From: Chara braunii
Taxonomy: Eukaryota; Streptophyta; Charophyceae; Charales; Characeae
DNA: 36,960 nt
Direction: 5' to 3'
NCBI GenBank assembly: GCA_003427395.1
Contig: BFEA01000299.1
Span: forward strand, 1,605,728-1,642,687
Shown piece after piece: positions 1-9,925 of this stretch (positions within the stretch are counted from its first letter, which is position 1; each line of letters opens with the position of its first letter). The notes beneath the pieces are model-generated. The model was given only the letters and a program-made list of their open reading frames with translations. It was not told where the DNA came from and searched no databases. Both the position numbers and the translations under genes were made by a program.

Positions 1-490
1 CACACGTTTTGACCCCGTGGGGGTAACGAAGTGCTGCCGAAATTTTCTGATTTTCTCTTACTTAGTCTTTTTCGGCACACTTCGACCCCATGGGGGTAAC
101 GAAATGTTGCCAAAATTTTTGAAAAATCAGATACTCCATTTCTCTCCACCTCCTCATCCACTTATTTACTTATTTATTTATTTATCTATTTATTTATTAA
201 TTTTTTATTTATTTTTTGATTTTTTTTATTTGTGGCAGTTTGAAACCGAGTGTGCTTATCTCGGTCTCGCCTTTCCCCTCGGCACATTCTTGACCCCATG
301 GGGGGTAGGGAAATGTTGCCGAAAATTTCAGAAAAATAAATATTATTTTTCTTTTCACATTTTGTTTACTTCTTCCCTTAATTCTTTTTATTATTTATTT
401 TCTTTTGTTTTTCTCTTGAAATCTCACTACTTATTTGTTTTTTTTCCGCCTTCCCCTCCGATGCTTGCTGTTTTATTTTCTTGATTAGGT
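1..490 (+). repeat. AT-rich 5' leader with three near-palindromic repeat units
   Basis: Three diverged units begin with GACCCC at 11, 84 and 292. Each has a CCCCNNGGGG-type core followed by GGTAACGAA or GGTAGGGAA and then a TGCTGCC/TGTTGCC and AAATTT segment. Between them lie AT-rich stretches, including TTTA runs. The same block recurs at 13177-13660 before copy 2 gag, so it is a leader of this element family and not local low-complexity DNA. Translations through it are rich in Phe, Leu and Tyr and are not believable proteins. Confidence 0.7.
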
Positions 491-522
491 CACCGGTACC
501 CTACCCTAACCACTCAAACTCC

Positions 523-558
523 GGTTAGGGTTTTCTTAGGTTTTTTTTAGGGTTTAGG
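523..558 (+). repeat. TTTAGGG-like heptad stretch in the leader
   Basis: GGTTAGGGTTTTC is followed by TTAGG and TTTAGGGTTTAGG. These are imperfect plant-type telomere-like heptads about 190 bases before gag. The matching stretch sits at 14520-14554 in copy 2, so it is an inherited part of the leader. Confidence 0.5.
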
Positions 559-749
559 ATTCTTCAAACCTCCCCCCCACTTCCCCTTCCTATTCGGGCA
601 CCGTGGACCCGAACCACCACTCCCCCTTTGACGGCGCCCGCGCCAGCCTTGCTGGCGCCGTCCGCCTCTTTCAACCGCGGACCCCCCCCTACGCCCTCCG
701 CTCACGCGGACCTCCTCTGGCCCCCTCCCGTTCGGCCCGTCACCTCCCC

Positions 750-2816
750 ATGGTCGACGGTGTGTCACACGCCGCTGACGAGGCGACGACCACGGCACCG
801 GGCTCCACAACCGTGCCGGCGGCTTAGGGCCAGCAGCCCCAGGGGGATTTGCACACCCTCGTCACCTCCCTCCTCACGCCCATCCAGGCACAACTCGCGA
901 TCCTTGTGCCCTTACAGGCGCAGGTGGCGACCCTTGGCGCCAGCGTGCAGCAACTCCAAGACGTTGTTTGTCCTTCATCTCCTGACTCTCTTTCTTCTTT
1001 TGGCTCCCAGTCTGGGTCTCTAGCCCTCCGACGGGGTGGCCACGGTGGAGCTTCCTCCTCCGCTGCCCCGGACCCGACCATCTTGGTGACCGTCCACCCC
1101 CCTAGCTCGACGGTTGCCACGAGTCAGGCCCTCCCTCAGTCTACGGGCGCACCCGCCTAGATTCTGGTCACTACGGCCACGGTACCACAACCCGCTACCA
1201 TGGTCTCAGCTTTTCCGGGTGCCCCGCTTCTCCCTCACCTTCGCACGACCGCAGCGCCATCTGGCTCTTCCCCCTCTGGGATGCCCCGCGCTGCTTGTGC
1301 GTCCACCTCCCCCACTCATCCTCCTGCCACTCCTCGCACGATCTACGTCCAACTTCTCGAGGACGAGCTTGCCCAGACCCGGGCCAACCTCACCCTCTTA
1401 CGCCTTCCGCCACCCCCACCCTCACAGGTGGCCGCGCCTTCGGGCACACCCCCTCCTTCCTCTACCCTTCCTTAGATGCAGACTCGCTTCCCTCGCCCTG
1501 CACCCTATCCAGCCCCATCCTACCTTCTTCATATTCCCGCGGTTGCCGCGACCTCTTCTACCGCAGCTCCCTCGCAGCCTGCCGCTGTTGCCCCCGCCAC
1601 TACCCCTTGCGGCCGGGGCGCAAAGTCAGCTGCGCCCCTTTTTCCAGGACCTGCACCGACTTACTCAGTTGTGGCACAGGCCTCTGCTCCTCGATCCCCT
1701 CGCCGCCAAAATGGTGGCGCACCACTCGTCCGCTTGGCGAACATTCCCTTGTACGACGGTACAGGGATACGCGTGTCTCGATGTCTACAGTCCGCCACCC
1801 ACACACTCCACCTCATGGGTGCCCCACCCGACACGTGGGTGGGTCACCTCTCCACGCGCCTGCGTGCCGGTCCTTTTGATGCCTGGGAGGATTTCTACGC
1901 TTACTCCCTTCATGTGGGTCGGACTCCGACCTTTATGGATTTGCAGGCGTTCCTCGAGGATCGCTTCGGAGCCCGACATGACGTGACTGACGCCTTCGAG
2001 CGTGTCGTCACTACACGCTGGTCCGACTCTGGTGGCGCTGTCGGTCTGGATCGCCACATCTAGGTCTTTCTGGACGCCCGCCTCATTTGTGACGTGGTGT
2101 TCCTCCCCGAGGCTGCCTTTATCGATCTTTTCTTGGCCAGCCTTCCGCTCGAGTACCGCTCTGAGTTATGACGGTACGAGTTCACATCGGCCCCGCAGGC
2201 TTACGAGGCCGCCAGGGACCATCAGCGGATGCGGGTCCGTCTTCACCCTGCCTCCTCCTCCCAGCCTCAGCTCATGGGTTACGCCTCCTTCTCCTCTCAC
2301 GACACTTCCAAGTGTCGTTCCCCTTTCCACGGTCGCCCCCGCCGTTCCACGCAGCAGGGCCGCCACTTCTCGCGCCGCTTCAGCACGCTCGAGTATGGTG
2401 AGCAGGACGCTGGTGCCCCGCTGTCACCAAAGGGTGACCATAGCGACGACCTCGACCTCGGCGACGCCATCCACCACCACCTGGAGGACTCTACTCTTCC
2501 TATGGTCGAACGCCTCCAGCTCATCCTCTTTGCCCTCTCCCGGGTACGTAGCCGCCCCGGTCACTCTGGCGCGTCGCCTCCCGAGGTCCCTCAACAGGAC
2601 CTCCCTCAGGGCTTTGTCCCTCCTCGCGGTGTCCTTTCCGCTGAGGAGCGCGCGGCTATTTTGGGTCAGCGTGGGTACTTGCACTGCCGCCAGGACGGTC
2701 ATACCTCCTCTCGGTGCCCTTATACCATCGCCCTCGACCGCCACTACGTTGACCTTTCCCGCCAGCGTCGTGCTCAATCCCCCCCCGGCGCCTCACATCC
2801 CCGCGGCGCCTCCTAG
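750..2816 (+). pseudogene. gag: gag polyprotein, chromovirus copy 1 (stops, no intact frame)
   Basis: Gag forms the virus-like particle and binds element RNA. One frame runs from ATG 750 to the TAG at 2814. I chose ATG 750 because its CCATGG context is shared with copy 2 (14742) while the sequence upstream differs in frame between copies. Order: an acidic and Gln-rich N-terminal part that looks coiled-coil prone (about 840-960), a Pro/Ser-rich spacer, a capsid-like core (about 1730-2200), a basic region, and a zinc knuckle near 2670-2715. The knuckle reads YLHCRQDGHTSSRC, so C-x4-H-x4-C is kept but the first Cys is Tyr. In-frame stops lie at 825, 1158, 1473, 2061 (all TAG) and 2166 (TGA). Copy 2 shows that the stop at 825 came from a Gln codon. 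Product inferred from position and zinc knuckle. Confidence 0.75.
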
Positions 2817-2818
2817 CC

Positions 2819-5688
2819 ACGGTGCAGTGTACACCTGCGCCCTCCTCAACAGTCGGCTTCCCGACATCCCCTTCGCGGTTTGCCCCTCTCGCTACTGGAG
2901 TTGAGGTCTCGCTGGACCCGATAGAGTGTACTCAGCCCTCTGTCGCAGCACCGTCTGCGCTTCCGCAGACCACCGTCTCCCCTTCTACCCCTCCACGACT
3001 ACCGACATGTCGAGCCATTCGCTCAGTTCGTTGCAGCGAGCAGCTCGCTACTTGCAAGGACGTTGTGTCCTCTCTTCTGGACTTGAGCATGCTCCAGGCT
3101 CGTCACGAGGGACTCACCCTCCATGTTGCTGCACTCCGTAACCTTCTCACCATCCTCTCTGACCCTGATCGCACCCTCCTAATCATTCCCGTACGACTGG
3201 GGACCTCCACGACGGTGTACTCATCGCTGTGGGATTCCGGTTCTCAAGGCGACTTCATTCACCCACGTGTGGTGAAAGAAGCCCGCTTACCCACAACAGG
3301 GTTTCCGACTCCCATCTCTGTCACCCTAGGGGATGACAAGACCCAACGATTCTTCGATCAGACGGTCACGGACCTCCCTTTCTTCCTCACTCTCGAGGCT
3401 ACTGATCGTCCTCCGGCTTCTCGTCGCCACCGCTCCTCTACACATTTCAATGTGATGGAGATGGGGTACGATTTCATTCTCGGCACTGCGTGGTCTCGTC
3501 GGTTCCACAACACCGAGGCCGATTGGGCATCCAACAGTCTCGTTCTCAAAACGAAGTGTGGAGGGACGTATCGCGTACCTTTCATAGGTACCACTGCGAC
3601 ACCATGCCCCGATCCTCCTCCCCCAAAGCCTTCCGTGCCCACACCATCTCCTTCTATCAATGTCACCTCACGTCGGCAGTTCGCCCACTTCATCCGACAG
3701 GACGACGTCACCTTTTTTATGGTGAACGTGACGGATCTCTTTTTTTGTCCCGATGCATAGCTCATCCCTCTGGAGCCAGATCCTCCTTCTATCTTCATGG
3801 CTCTCATCTCTACTTCCGTCCCTCCGCCGTCCGTCGTGTCCACCCCGCTGTCACTCGCTGATGCTGACGCTGAGAAACTCACACGCTATACGACCGACCA
3901 GGAGCCCGCAGTTCGTGACCTCATCCTAGTGTACCACGACATTTTCCCATCGCCGTTCTCGTACGCCGGTATCCTACCGATGCGCGACGTCGAGCACTCC
4001 ATCCAGCTTGTGCCTGACTATCGTGTTCAACATTAGGCACCCTACTGACTCTCGATTTCCGAGGCCACTGAACTCAAACGTCAGCTTGAGGAGCTTCTGA
4101 GACTGGGTTTCATTAAACCCAGCAACTCCCCGTGGGGTGCACCCGTCCTCTTTGCTCGCAAAGTGGATGAAACTCTTCGTCTCTGCATCGACTATCGCGG
4201 TCTCAACTGCTACACGGTTAAGAACAACTACCTCATACCTCGTTCCGATTAGCTGTTCTACCGCCTAGCAGGCAACCGCTTCTTTATGAAGATTGGTCTT
4301 CGTAGCGGTTACCATCAGATCCGCGTCGCTGCAGCGGACCAGTCGAAGACAGCGTTCCGATCGCGCTTCGGCCACTATGAGTTTACGGTGATGCCGTTCG
4401 GCCTCACCAACGCATCCGCTACCTTCCAGAGGGTGATGAACGACATCTTCAGGGATATCCTAGAGCAGTACGTTCTCGTCTACCTCGACGATATCCTGGT
4501 CTACAGTCGTACCCTTGAGGAGCACCTCAGACACCTCCGTGACGTCCTTGACCGCTTGCGCAGACATGACTTCTATGCCAAGTTGAGCAAGTGCCACTTT
4601 GCACAGCACAAAGTGAATTTCTTAGGACACTACATGTATGACCAGAGTCTCCACATGGACGGCGCGAAGATCACTGCTATTGCGGAGTGGCCCGTCCCCA
4701 CATCCGCCAAGCAGCTTCGCAGCTCCCTAGGCCTTACCAGCTACTATAGTAATTTCATCTAGGGATACGCTAGGTATTCCTACGTCCTTACCTCCACCCT
4801 CCTCCGGAAGAACCCACCTTGGGCTTGGACACCCTTCCACGAGGACGCCTTCCACGCCCTCATGAAGGCGGTGACATGCGTACCGGTTCTTCACCTACCC
4901 GATTTTGATCGCCATTTTATCCTTACCACCGATGCGCCAGACTTTGTTGTAGGAGTAGTGCTTTCTCAGATTTTCCCCTCCTCTCCTGATTCTCCTCATC
5001 CCCGTATCCCTCGCTTCCCACCCCCTACCCCTACCACTGCCTCCCACCTGACGCCTACTCGTCTAGCTACTTACGAGCCTTCTATTGACTATTCTCCTAC
5101 CATCGCCGAGGACGGCACTGTCGAGTCTCGCTCAGGTGATTGTCCGATAGCCTTCTACTCCCGTCAGCTCCTGCCCGTCGAGCTAAACTACACCGCCGAT
5201 GAACGTGAGGTTCTCGCAGTAGTTTATGTCGCTCGGCAGTGGTGTCACTACCTGCACGGGGCACCGTTCACGATGCGCACGGACAACTCTGTTGTCCAGG
5301 CTTTTTTGACAAAATCGAAGCTCACTCCTCGACAGGCTTGCTGGTGGCAAGACCTAACCAAGTTTAGTTTCACCACTGAGCACATAAAGGGTGAGACTAA
5401 TCGGGTCGCAGATGCCCTATCTCGGCGCCTTGACCACGACCAGGAGCAGATTCAGCTCTCTTTCATCTCGGTCACCACTGTCCACCACTCGGTGATCGAC
5501 GAGTTTCGCACTCAGTACCGCCACTGCCTCGACTATCGCGACATACACGCGACCCTTTGGAGTGGCAAGACCGTCCCGAACTACTCTCTCGGGGACAACG
5601 GTCTTGTGTACTGGCACGGTTCACAGGGCACCAAGGAGCCCCGTATTTGTGTTCCCTCCACTGGACAGCTACGTGTCCTCGCAAGCAT
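2819..5688 (+). pseudogene. pol: pol, protease-reverse transcriptase-RNase H, copy 1
   Basis: The frame is offset from gag and begins at 2819, where copies 2 and 3 have ATG and this copy has ACG. The protease shows WDSGSQGDF, with the catalytic Asp at 3233. Reverse transcriptase runs about 4050-4760, with CIDYRGLN, the SGYHQIRV region, VMPFGLTNASATFQRVMND, and catalytic YLDD at 4481-4492. RNase H follows at about 4910-5430, with TTDAPDF, ADEREVLAVVY and MRTDNSVV supplying the acidic residues, then RVADALSRR. An unusual Pro/Ser-rich insert of about 57 residues (4974-5144) splits RNase H after its first strand. In-frame stops lie at 3758, 4034, 4043, 4250 and 4760. Several correspond to Glu, Gln or Arg codons in the other copies. 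These enzymes copy element RNA to DNA and remove the RNA strand. Confidence 0.88.
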
Positions 5689-7109
5689 AGTTCCACGACC
5701 AGGCAGTCGCCGGTCATATGGGGTTCCACAAGACGTTGGCTCGTGTGAGCCGCCTGTACGTCTGGCCGAAGCGCAAGGACTTTGTGAAGGACTACGTCAC
5801 AGAGTGTCCCACCTGTCAGGAGGTGAACATTGCGAACCACCTTCCTCATGGTTTGCTCCAGCCTCTTCCTATCCCTTAGGGTCGTTGGCAGTCCATCTTG
5901 ATGGACTTTATCGGTCCTCTTTGTCCTCCGACCCCTCGCGGTCATGATGCTATCCTGGTCGTCGTCGACCGCTTCACGAAGCATGCACACTTTGTTCCGT
6001 GCCGCTATGCCATCAGTGCACGTGAGGTCGCCGTCATTGTGTTTGACCGAGTCATGCGTGACCACGGCTTACCTCTGACCATCATATCTGACCGTGACCC
6101 ACAATTTACTAGCCGATTCTGGCGACGGCTCCACGAGGTGTACGACACACAGCTCCATTTCTCCTCGTCTTACCATCCTCAGACTGATGGTCAGACCGAG
6201 ATCATGATCAGGACTCTCGAAGATTTTCTTCGAAAGATTGTTCGTGACGACCAACATTGGGATCTCCATCTTGCCCACGCGGAGATAGCCTATAATCACG
6301 CCGTCTCGCCAGCCACGGGGATGTCGCCTTACTACTGAGACCTCAGCTATCACCCTCGTGTTCCCGCGGACTTCCTTCGACCGTCGCAGATGCACCCCGA
6401 CACGAGTTATCCCGCGCTCGATGATTGGGTTGCACACATGACGTCGATCATGAAGACCGCACATGAACACATAGCCGCTTCCCATACTCGCATGGCAGCA
6501 CATGCCAACCGATCGAGGATGAATCATTCATTCAAAGTCGGTGATGATGTGCTTATCGACGCCCGCCACTTACAGCTCGAAGCGGACACGATTCACAAGT
6601 TTCGGCGTCGCTTCTTTGGCCCATGCCTCATTCTCCAGGCCGTCGGTTCTGATACGGCTTCTAGCCCGGTCAGCTTCTGTGTGAAGATGCCCAACTACCT
6701 ACGCCAGACTCGTGTACACGATGTCTACCACGTCTCGTTACTGTGTGCTTACCGCAAACCGTCTGAGTGTTTCGCTGGACGACCATACGAGCGCCCTCCA
6801 CCCATCATGGTGCACGGCCACGAGGAGTTCCTCGTTTCAGATATCATTGGTCGACGAGTCACCGACGACAACCCTCCCCACGTCGAGTATCTCGTACGTT
6901 GGAAGGGTTTGCCTGATGAGGAGGCTACCTGGGAGCCCCTCGAGCACTTGCAGCATGCTCTCATATTGGTGGGTGCCTATGACCGTGCTCGTCGTGCTGC
7001 TCCTCCTCAACCCACTGACCCTCCTCCTTCTCCCCCGGCTGAGGAGACCGTCGAAGTCGAGCCTGCTCCATCTGAGGCAGATCTTCAGCAGCAGTCGGAT
7101 GTTTCTTAG
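5689..7109 (+). pseudogene. pol: pol, integrase and C-terminal chromodomain, copy 1
   Basis: The coding frame shifts near 5690, between the RNase H linker and integrase, so this part is read one frame over. The zinc-binding HHCC region is at about 5700-5825 and ends TECPTCQ. The catalytic core has the first Asp in MDFIGP (5904), the second in ISDRDPQF (6090), and Glu in TDGQTEIM (6198). That leaves 35 residues between the second Asp and the Glu, as expected for DDE integrases. A chromodomain lies at about 6815-6990 and reads YLVRWKGLPDEEATWEP in its centre. Such domains are thought to steer chromovirus integration to marked chromatin. A Pro/Glu-rich tail precedes the stop at 7107. Internal stops are at 5877 (Glu in copy 3) and 6336 (Cys in copy 3). 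Confidence 0.88.
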
Positions 7110-8289
7110 CGTCCACAGCTCACTCGTCGTCGTCCTGCTCGACTCTGACTTACCTTCCCACGTCTTTGACTTCTCAGTACTCCATCCACTCCAGTTTTGC
7201 GACTTCAGCTAGTCGACGTTGCGGCTCTTCCTCGACGACATTCCGGACTTCTCATCATGGACGTCATCGGCAGCTTCATGGACTTCGTCACGATCAACTC
7301 TGCCTACTTCAGACGTCGTCACTCTCTTACCACTTTACCTTATACAGTACCCTGCTTGTGTCGCATGATGGTCTCCCTTTAGCCGGGTTCCTCTAAGTTG
7401 GGCCTCGTCTTGGTATACGCATAGGCATCGGGACCGTAGCGTTGCCCTGGCTTCCCAGCTTACGCATCTAGCTCCGACTTCCCTCACTTTAGGAGTCCTT
7501 TGCATGAATCCCTTACCCATCACCTTTCTACCCTCTGACGGCCCTCACACCCTGTTAGGCAGCCTTGCATGCTTTATCTAGGTGCGCCCAGTATACCAGG
7601 CTCCCTTGTTCCCTTGCATGGTTGACCCTCCATAGCGGTCACCCCTTAGTCGAGCATTACCCGCCCTCATGGTCTATCTGTTAGGGTCATCGATTTTGTT
7701 CGCTCCCAGTTCCCTACGCTCATTGAGCGTGATGACATGTGTTTCCCCTGTCACTATGTGTGGATACCCTTAGGAGTTTTCGACCCCTAGGCTGCATTCG
7801 CCACCCTCAGAGACCATCCCACCCTTTGGTTTGCGACACATTTCTTCTGTGACATATGGTTGACTTGTTGTTGCTTGTTGCTCTCAAACTGAGGTAACTG
7901 CCTCTGACATTTCTAGGATTTAGTTGTTTTGCTTTTGCTGTTCTTAGGACTTATACACTAGTCAGTTGTTCCTAGACTGAGGCTACTGCCTCCAACATTC
8001 TAGGATCTAGTTGTCATTACTTTCTGCTTTCGTAGGACATGTATGCTAGTTAGTTGCTTCTGCTTTCCTAGGGTATGTATGCTAGTTAGTTGCTTCTGCT
8101 TTTACTTAGGCTGTTAGTTGTGACATTGTTGTTTTTGTGATATTTTCTATCCTAGGTTGCATCGCATGGACTCAGCATGGAGCTTGCTCTGCATCCTAGA
8201 CTACTAAGCTTTTATTTTTCTTTGGTAGAGTTCCGGTTCTTGGCGGAAGCGTGCTTGTATCTAGGCGATCCATCATAGGCCGAGGATCG
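7110..8289 (+). other. long 3' untranslated region of copy 1
   Basis: No believable coding frame. From about 7535 to its end the stretch is matched, in inverted orientation, by 10837-11903, which shows it belongs to the element family. It carries diverged tandem repeats: a unit with CTGAGG and ACTGCCTC near 7890 and 7977, and a shorter unit with ATGTATGCTAGTTAGTTG near 8040 and 8077. A polypurine tract just before the LTR is not convincing (GGCCGAGGATCG). Confidence 0.6.
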
Positions 8290-8591
8290 TGTAGCGGACC
8301 TCTGGGTGGCCTGTGAGACCAGCCCCTTGGCTTGTTCTCACAGACCTGTGTTCTATTTGGGGCAGTACAATCCAGGCTGGTACCTCTGTCGGTACCAGCC
8401 AGTCCCGTCAGTCCGCTGGGGTATACCCTAGCAATTGTCTGTTTTCTCTATCATTCTACACTAGTCTCGCACGGTTTTGGAGTACGTGTGTCGGAGTCTT
8501 GCGTGGGAGTTGCGCTGTGCCATCTCGCTCTTCCCTCATCCTCCATATCTATCTGTATCCCAGGCGGAGCACCTTCCCGGTGGGTCCGCAA
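8290..8591 (+). repeat. 3' LTR of copy 1 (degenerate right end)
   Basis: It starts TGTAGCGGACC and ends near GGTCCGCA where the other copies read GGTCCGCCACA. The family therefore has TG...CA ends with short inverted repeats. The same about 310-bp unit occurs on the minus strand at 10528-10836 and 18180-18493. It contains a perfect 10-bp hairpin (8375-8384 with 8391-8400) and a GGGGTATACCC palindrome near 8420. The right end has decayed, so the last bases are uncertain. Confidence 0.72.
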
Positions 8592-9096
8592 GTGGGACTT
8601 GGCCTCAGGTAGTGCCGCCACTACTATTTTTTTTGCCAAAAGGAGTCTTTCCATTACAAGCTGGGAACCGGGCCCAGCGTCCCTCTAATGAATAGCTATG
8701 GCCCGCAGGGATAAACCTGGCTCACCGGCCAGGCATAACTCCAACCATAGCAAAAATCTCACCGCCGTCATAATCCTGCAATGAATAGCTCCAACCCTAC
8801 CGCACATCCACCAGCACAACCCAAACCTAAGTATCAATGCCAACCCTTTTTTTTTTTTCCCCTAGTACCCGTCCGCCGGGCGCTCCAGTCTATTGGTAGG
8901 GAGCTTCACCTGCTGGAAAACGGGTCCAGCGTCCCATGTGAACATCTGCAAAGATCAGAACTGCCGGAAAACGGGTCCAGCGTCCCATCATACATCAAGT
9001 AATTGGTGTCCAACGTCGACCAGCCAGCATTGATTACCCTGATCCTCCGAGGATTAAATGAGCAGGCATGTAGGGGGTTCGGAAAAAAGGAGATGT

Positions 9097-9127
<31 letters not shown>

Positions 9128-9925
9128 AGGGGAAAGGGAAGTCCTCCAAGGGGGGCACCCGGATGAGCTCCCCTCCTCCCCCTCCAACCATTCCCACCAA
9201 CCTTCTTCCTTACAATATTTCTTCTAATGTCATTGCGTGAGGGGCGAACAGGTCCGGGGATTCTGTAGCCGGTCGCAGCGGGATAGTTGGGTCCACCTTC
9301 GTCCATTCCCGAAACTGCAGGCGATAGTCCCTTACTAAAGGGGACTCTGGGTCCTCCCTTTGCACTTGTTGCTGTATCAATGTGAACCTAATTATTTTAA
9401 ACAAAAAGAGAACCCTAATTAAACTCTCAATTCTGGACCGATGCACTCATCCCAAGCCAATCACCAACTCACCACTGCCAGCCTCACGGTCACATTACGG
9501 CCTGCGAGCCCACGCCTACGCGGTATGTCAGTTCCTATAGCCTGTCATCGACCCGAAGCAAATTGTGGGCCTCACTACACTACTCTACACTGTACAGTTT
9601 GTAGAGTTGGGCCATCTCTCCTCTAACTACACGTTTTTACTTGAGAAATTGCTCTGCATCGCTGTCAGAAAACATACATGAGGAGGACTTTTACACAATT
9701 GTATAGTCCCCAGCCTGCAACAACCGTTCCTTATAGAGTCCTCATAGGGATCTGATGAGCACCCAAATTGAGTCCTTGTACGGCTATGATGAGCGCCTAA
9801 ATTTGGAGAGTCGACCTGGAGCATGGGCAGACAAATGGGATTTTCAGCTGGCTTTTGTGCTCTTGGTAGCCGGTGAGTCCTGCTCTCTAGAGTAAGTGGA
9901 ATAAGTGGAGCGATGATGCGATTTT
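8592..9925. other. non-coding stretch with hairpin repeat and poly-G
   Basis: I see no gene. A hairpin-forming motif occurs three times: GCTGGGAACCGGGCCCAGC near 8659, and GCTGG or GCCGG, AAAACGGGT, CCAGC near 8914 and 8965, each followed by GTCCC. A run of 30 G lies at 9097-9126. The open frames over the G run encode poly-Gly or poly-Pro and are composition artefacts. The rest, 9130-9925, shows nothing I can name. Confidence 0.5.

Larger units (their letters stand above)
1..8591 (+). mobile_element. Ty3/gypsy chromovirus copy 1, 5' LTR outside window
   Basis: Domain order read in the + direction is gag with a zinc knuckle, protease (DSG), reverse transcriptase (YLDD), RNase H, integrase (HHCC and DDE), chromodomain, long 3' UTR and LTR. 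PR-RT-RH-IN-chromodomain is the order of plant and fungal chromoviruses within Metaviridae. The coding region keeps long stretches of one frame but carries many in-frame stops and at least one frameshift, near 5690, so it is a relic. The leader before gag is at least 749 bases and starts inside a repeat unit, so the 5' LTR is upstream of the window. Assigning the 3' LTR to this body rests on continuity only, because the partner LTR is not visible. Confidence 0.85.

Noticed and set aside
1478-2198. The 717-base segment missing from copy 2 gag as a spliced intron (copy 2 as a retroposed spliced RNA)
   Set aside because: The right edge looks like an acceptor (CCCCGCAG|G), but the left edge is GCAG|ACTCGC with no GT donor, and the segment encodes gag core residues. 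Deletion at GCAG microhomology fits better.
3358-3882. Antisense frames inside gag and pol
   Set aside because: They mirror the high-GC codon use of the sense frame and show no motifs; they are shadows.
9003-9306. Open frames across the G run (poly-Gly and poly-Pro peptides)
   Set aside because: The frames exist only because of the homopolymer; there is no domain or conserved start.
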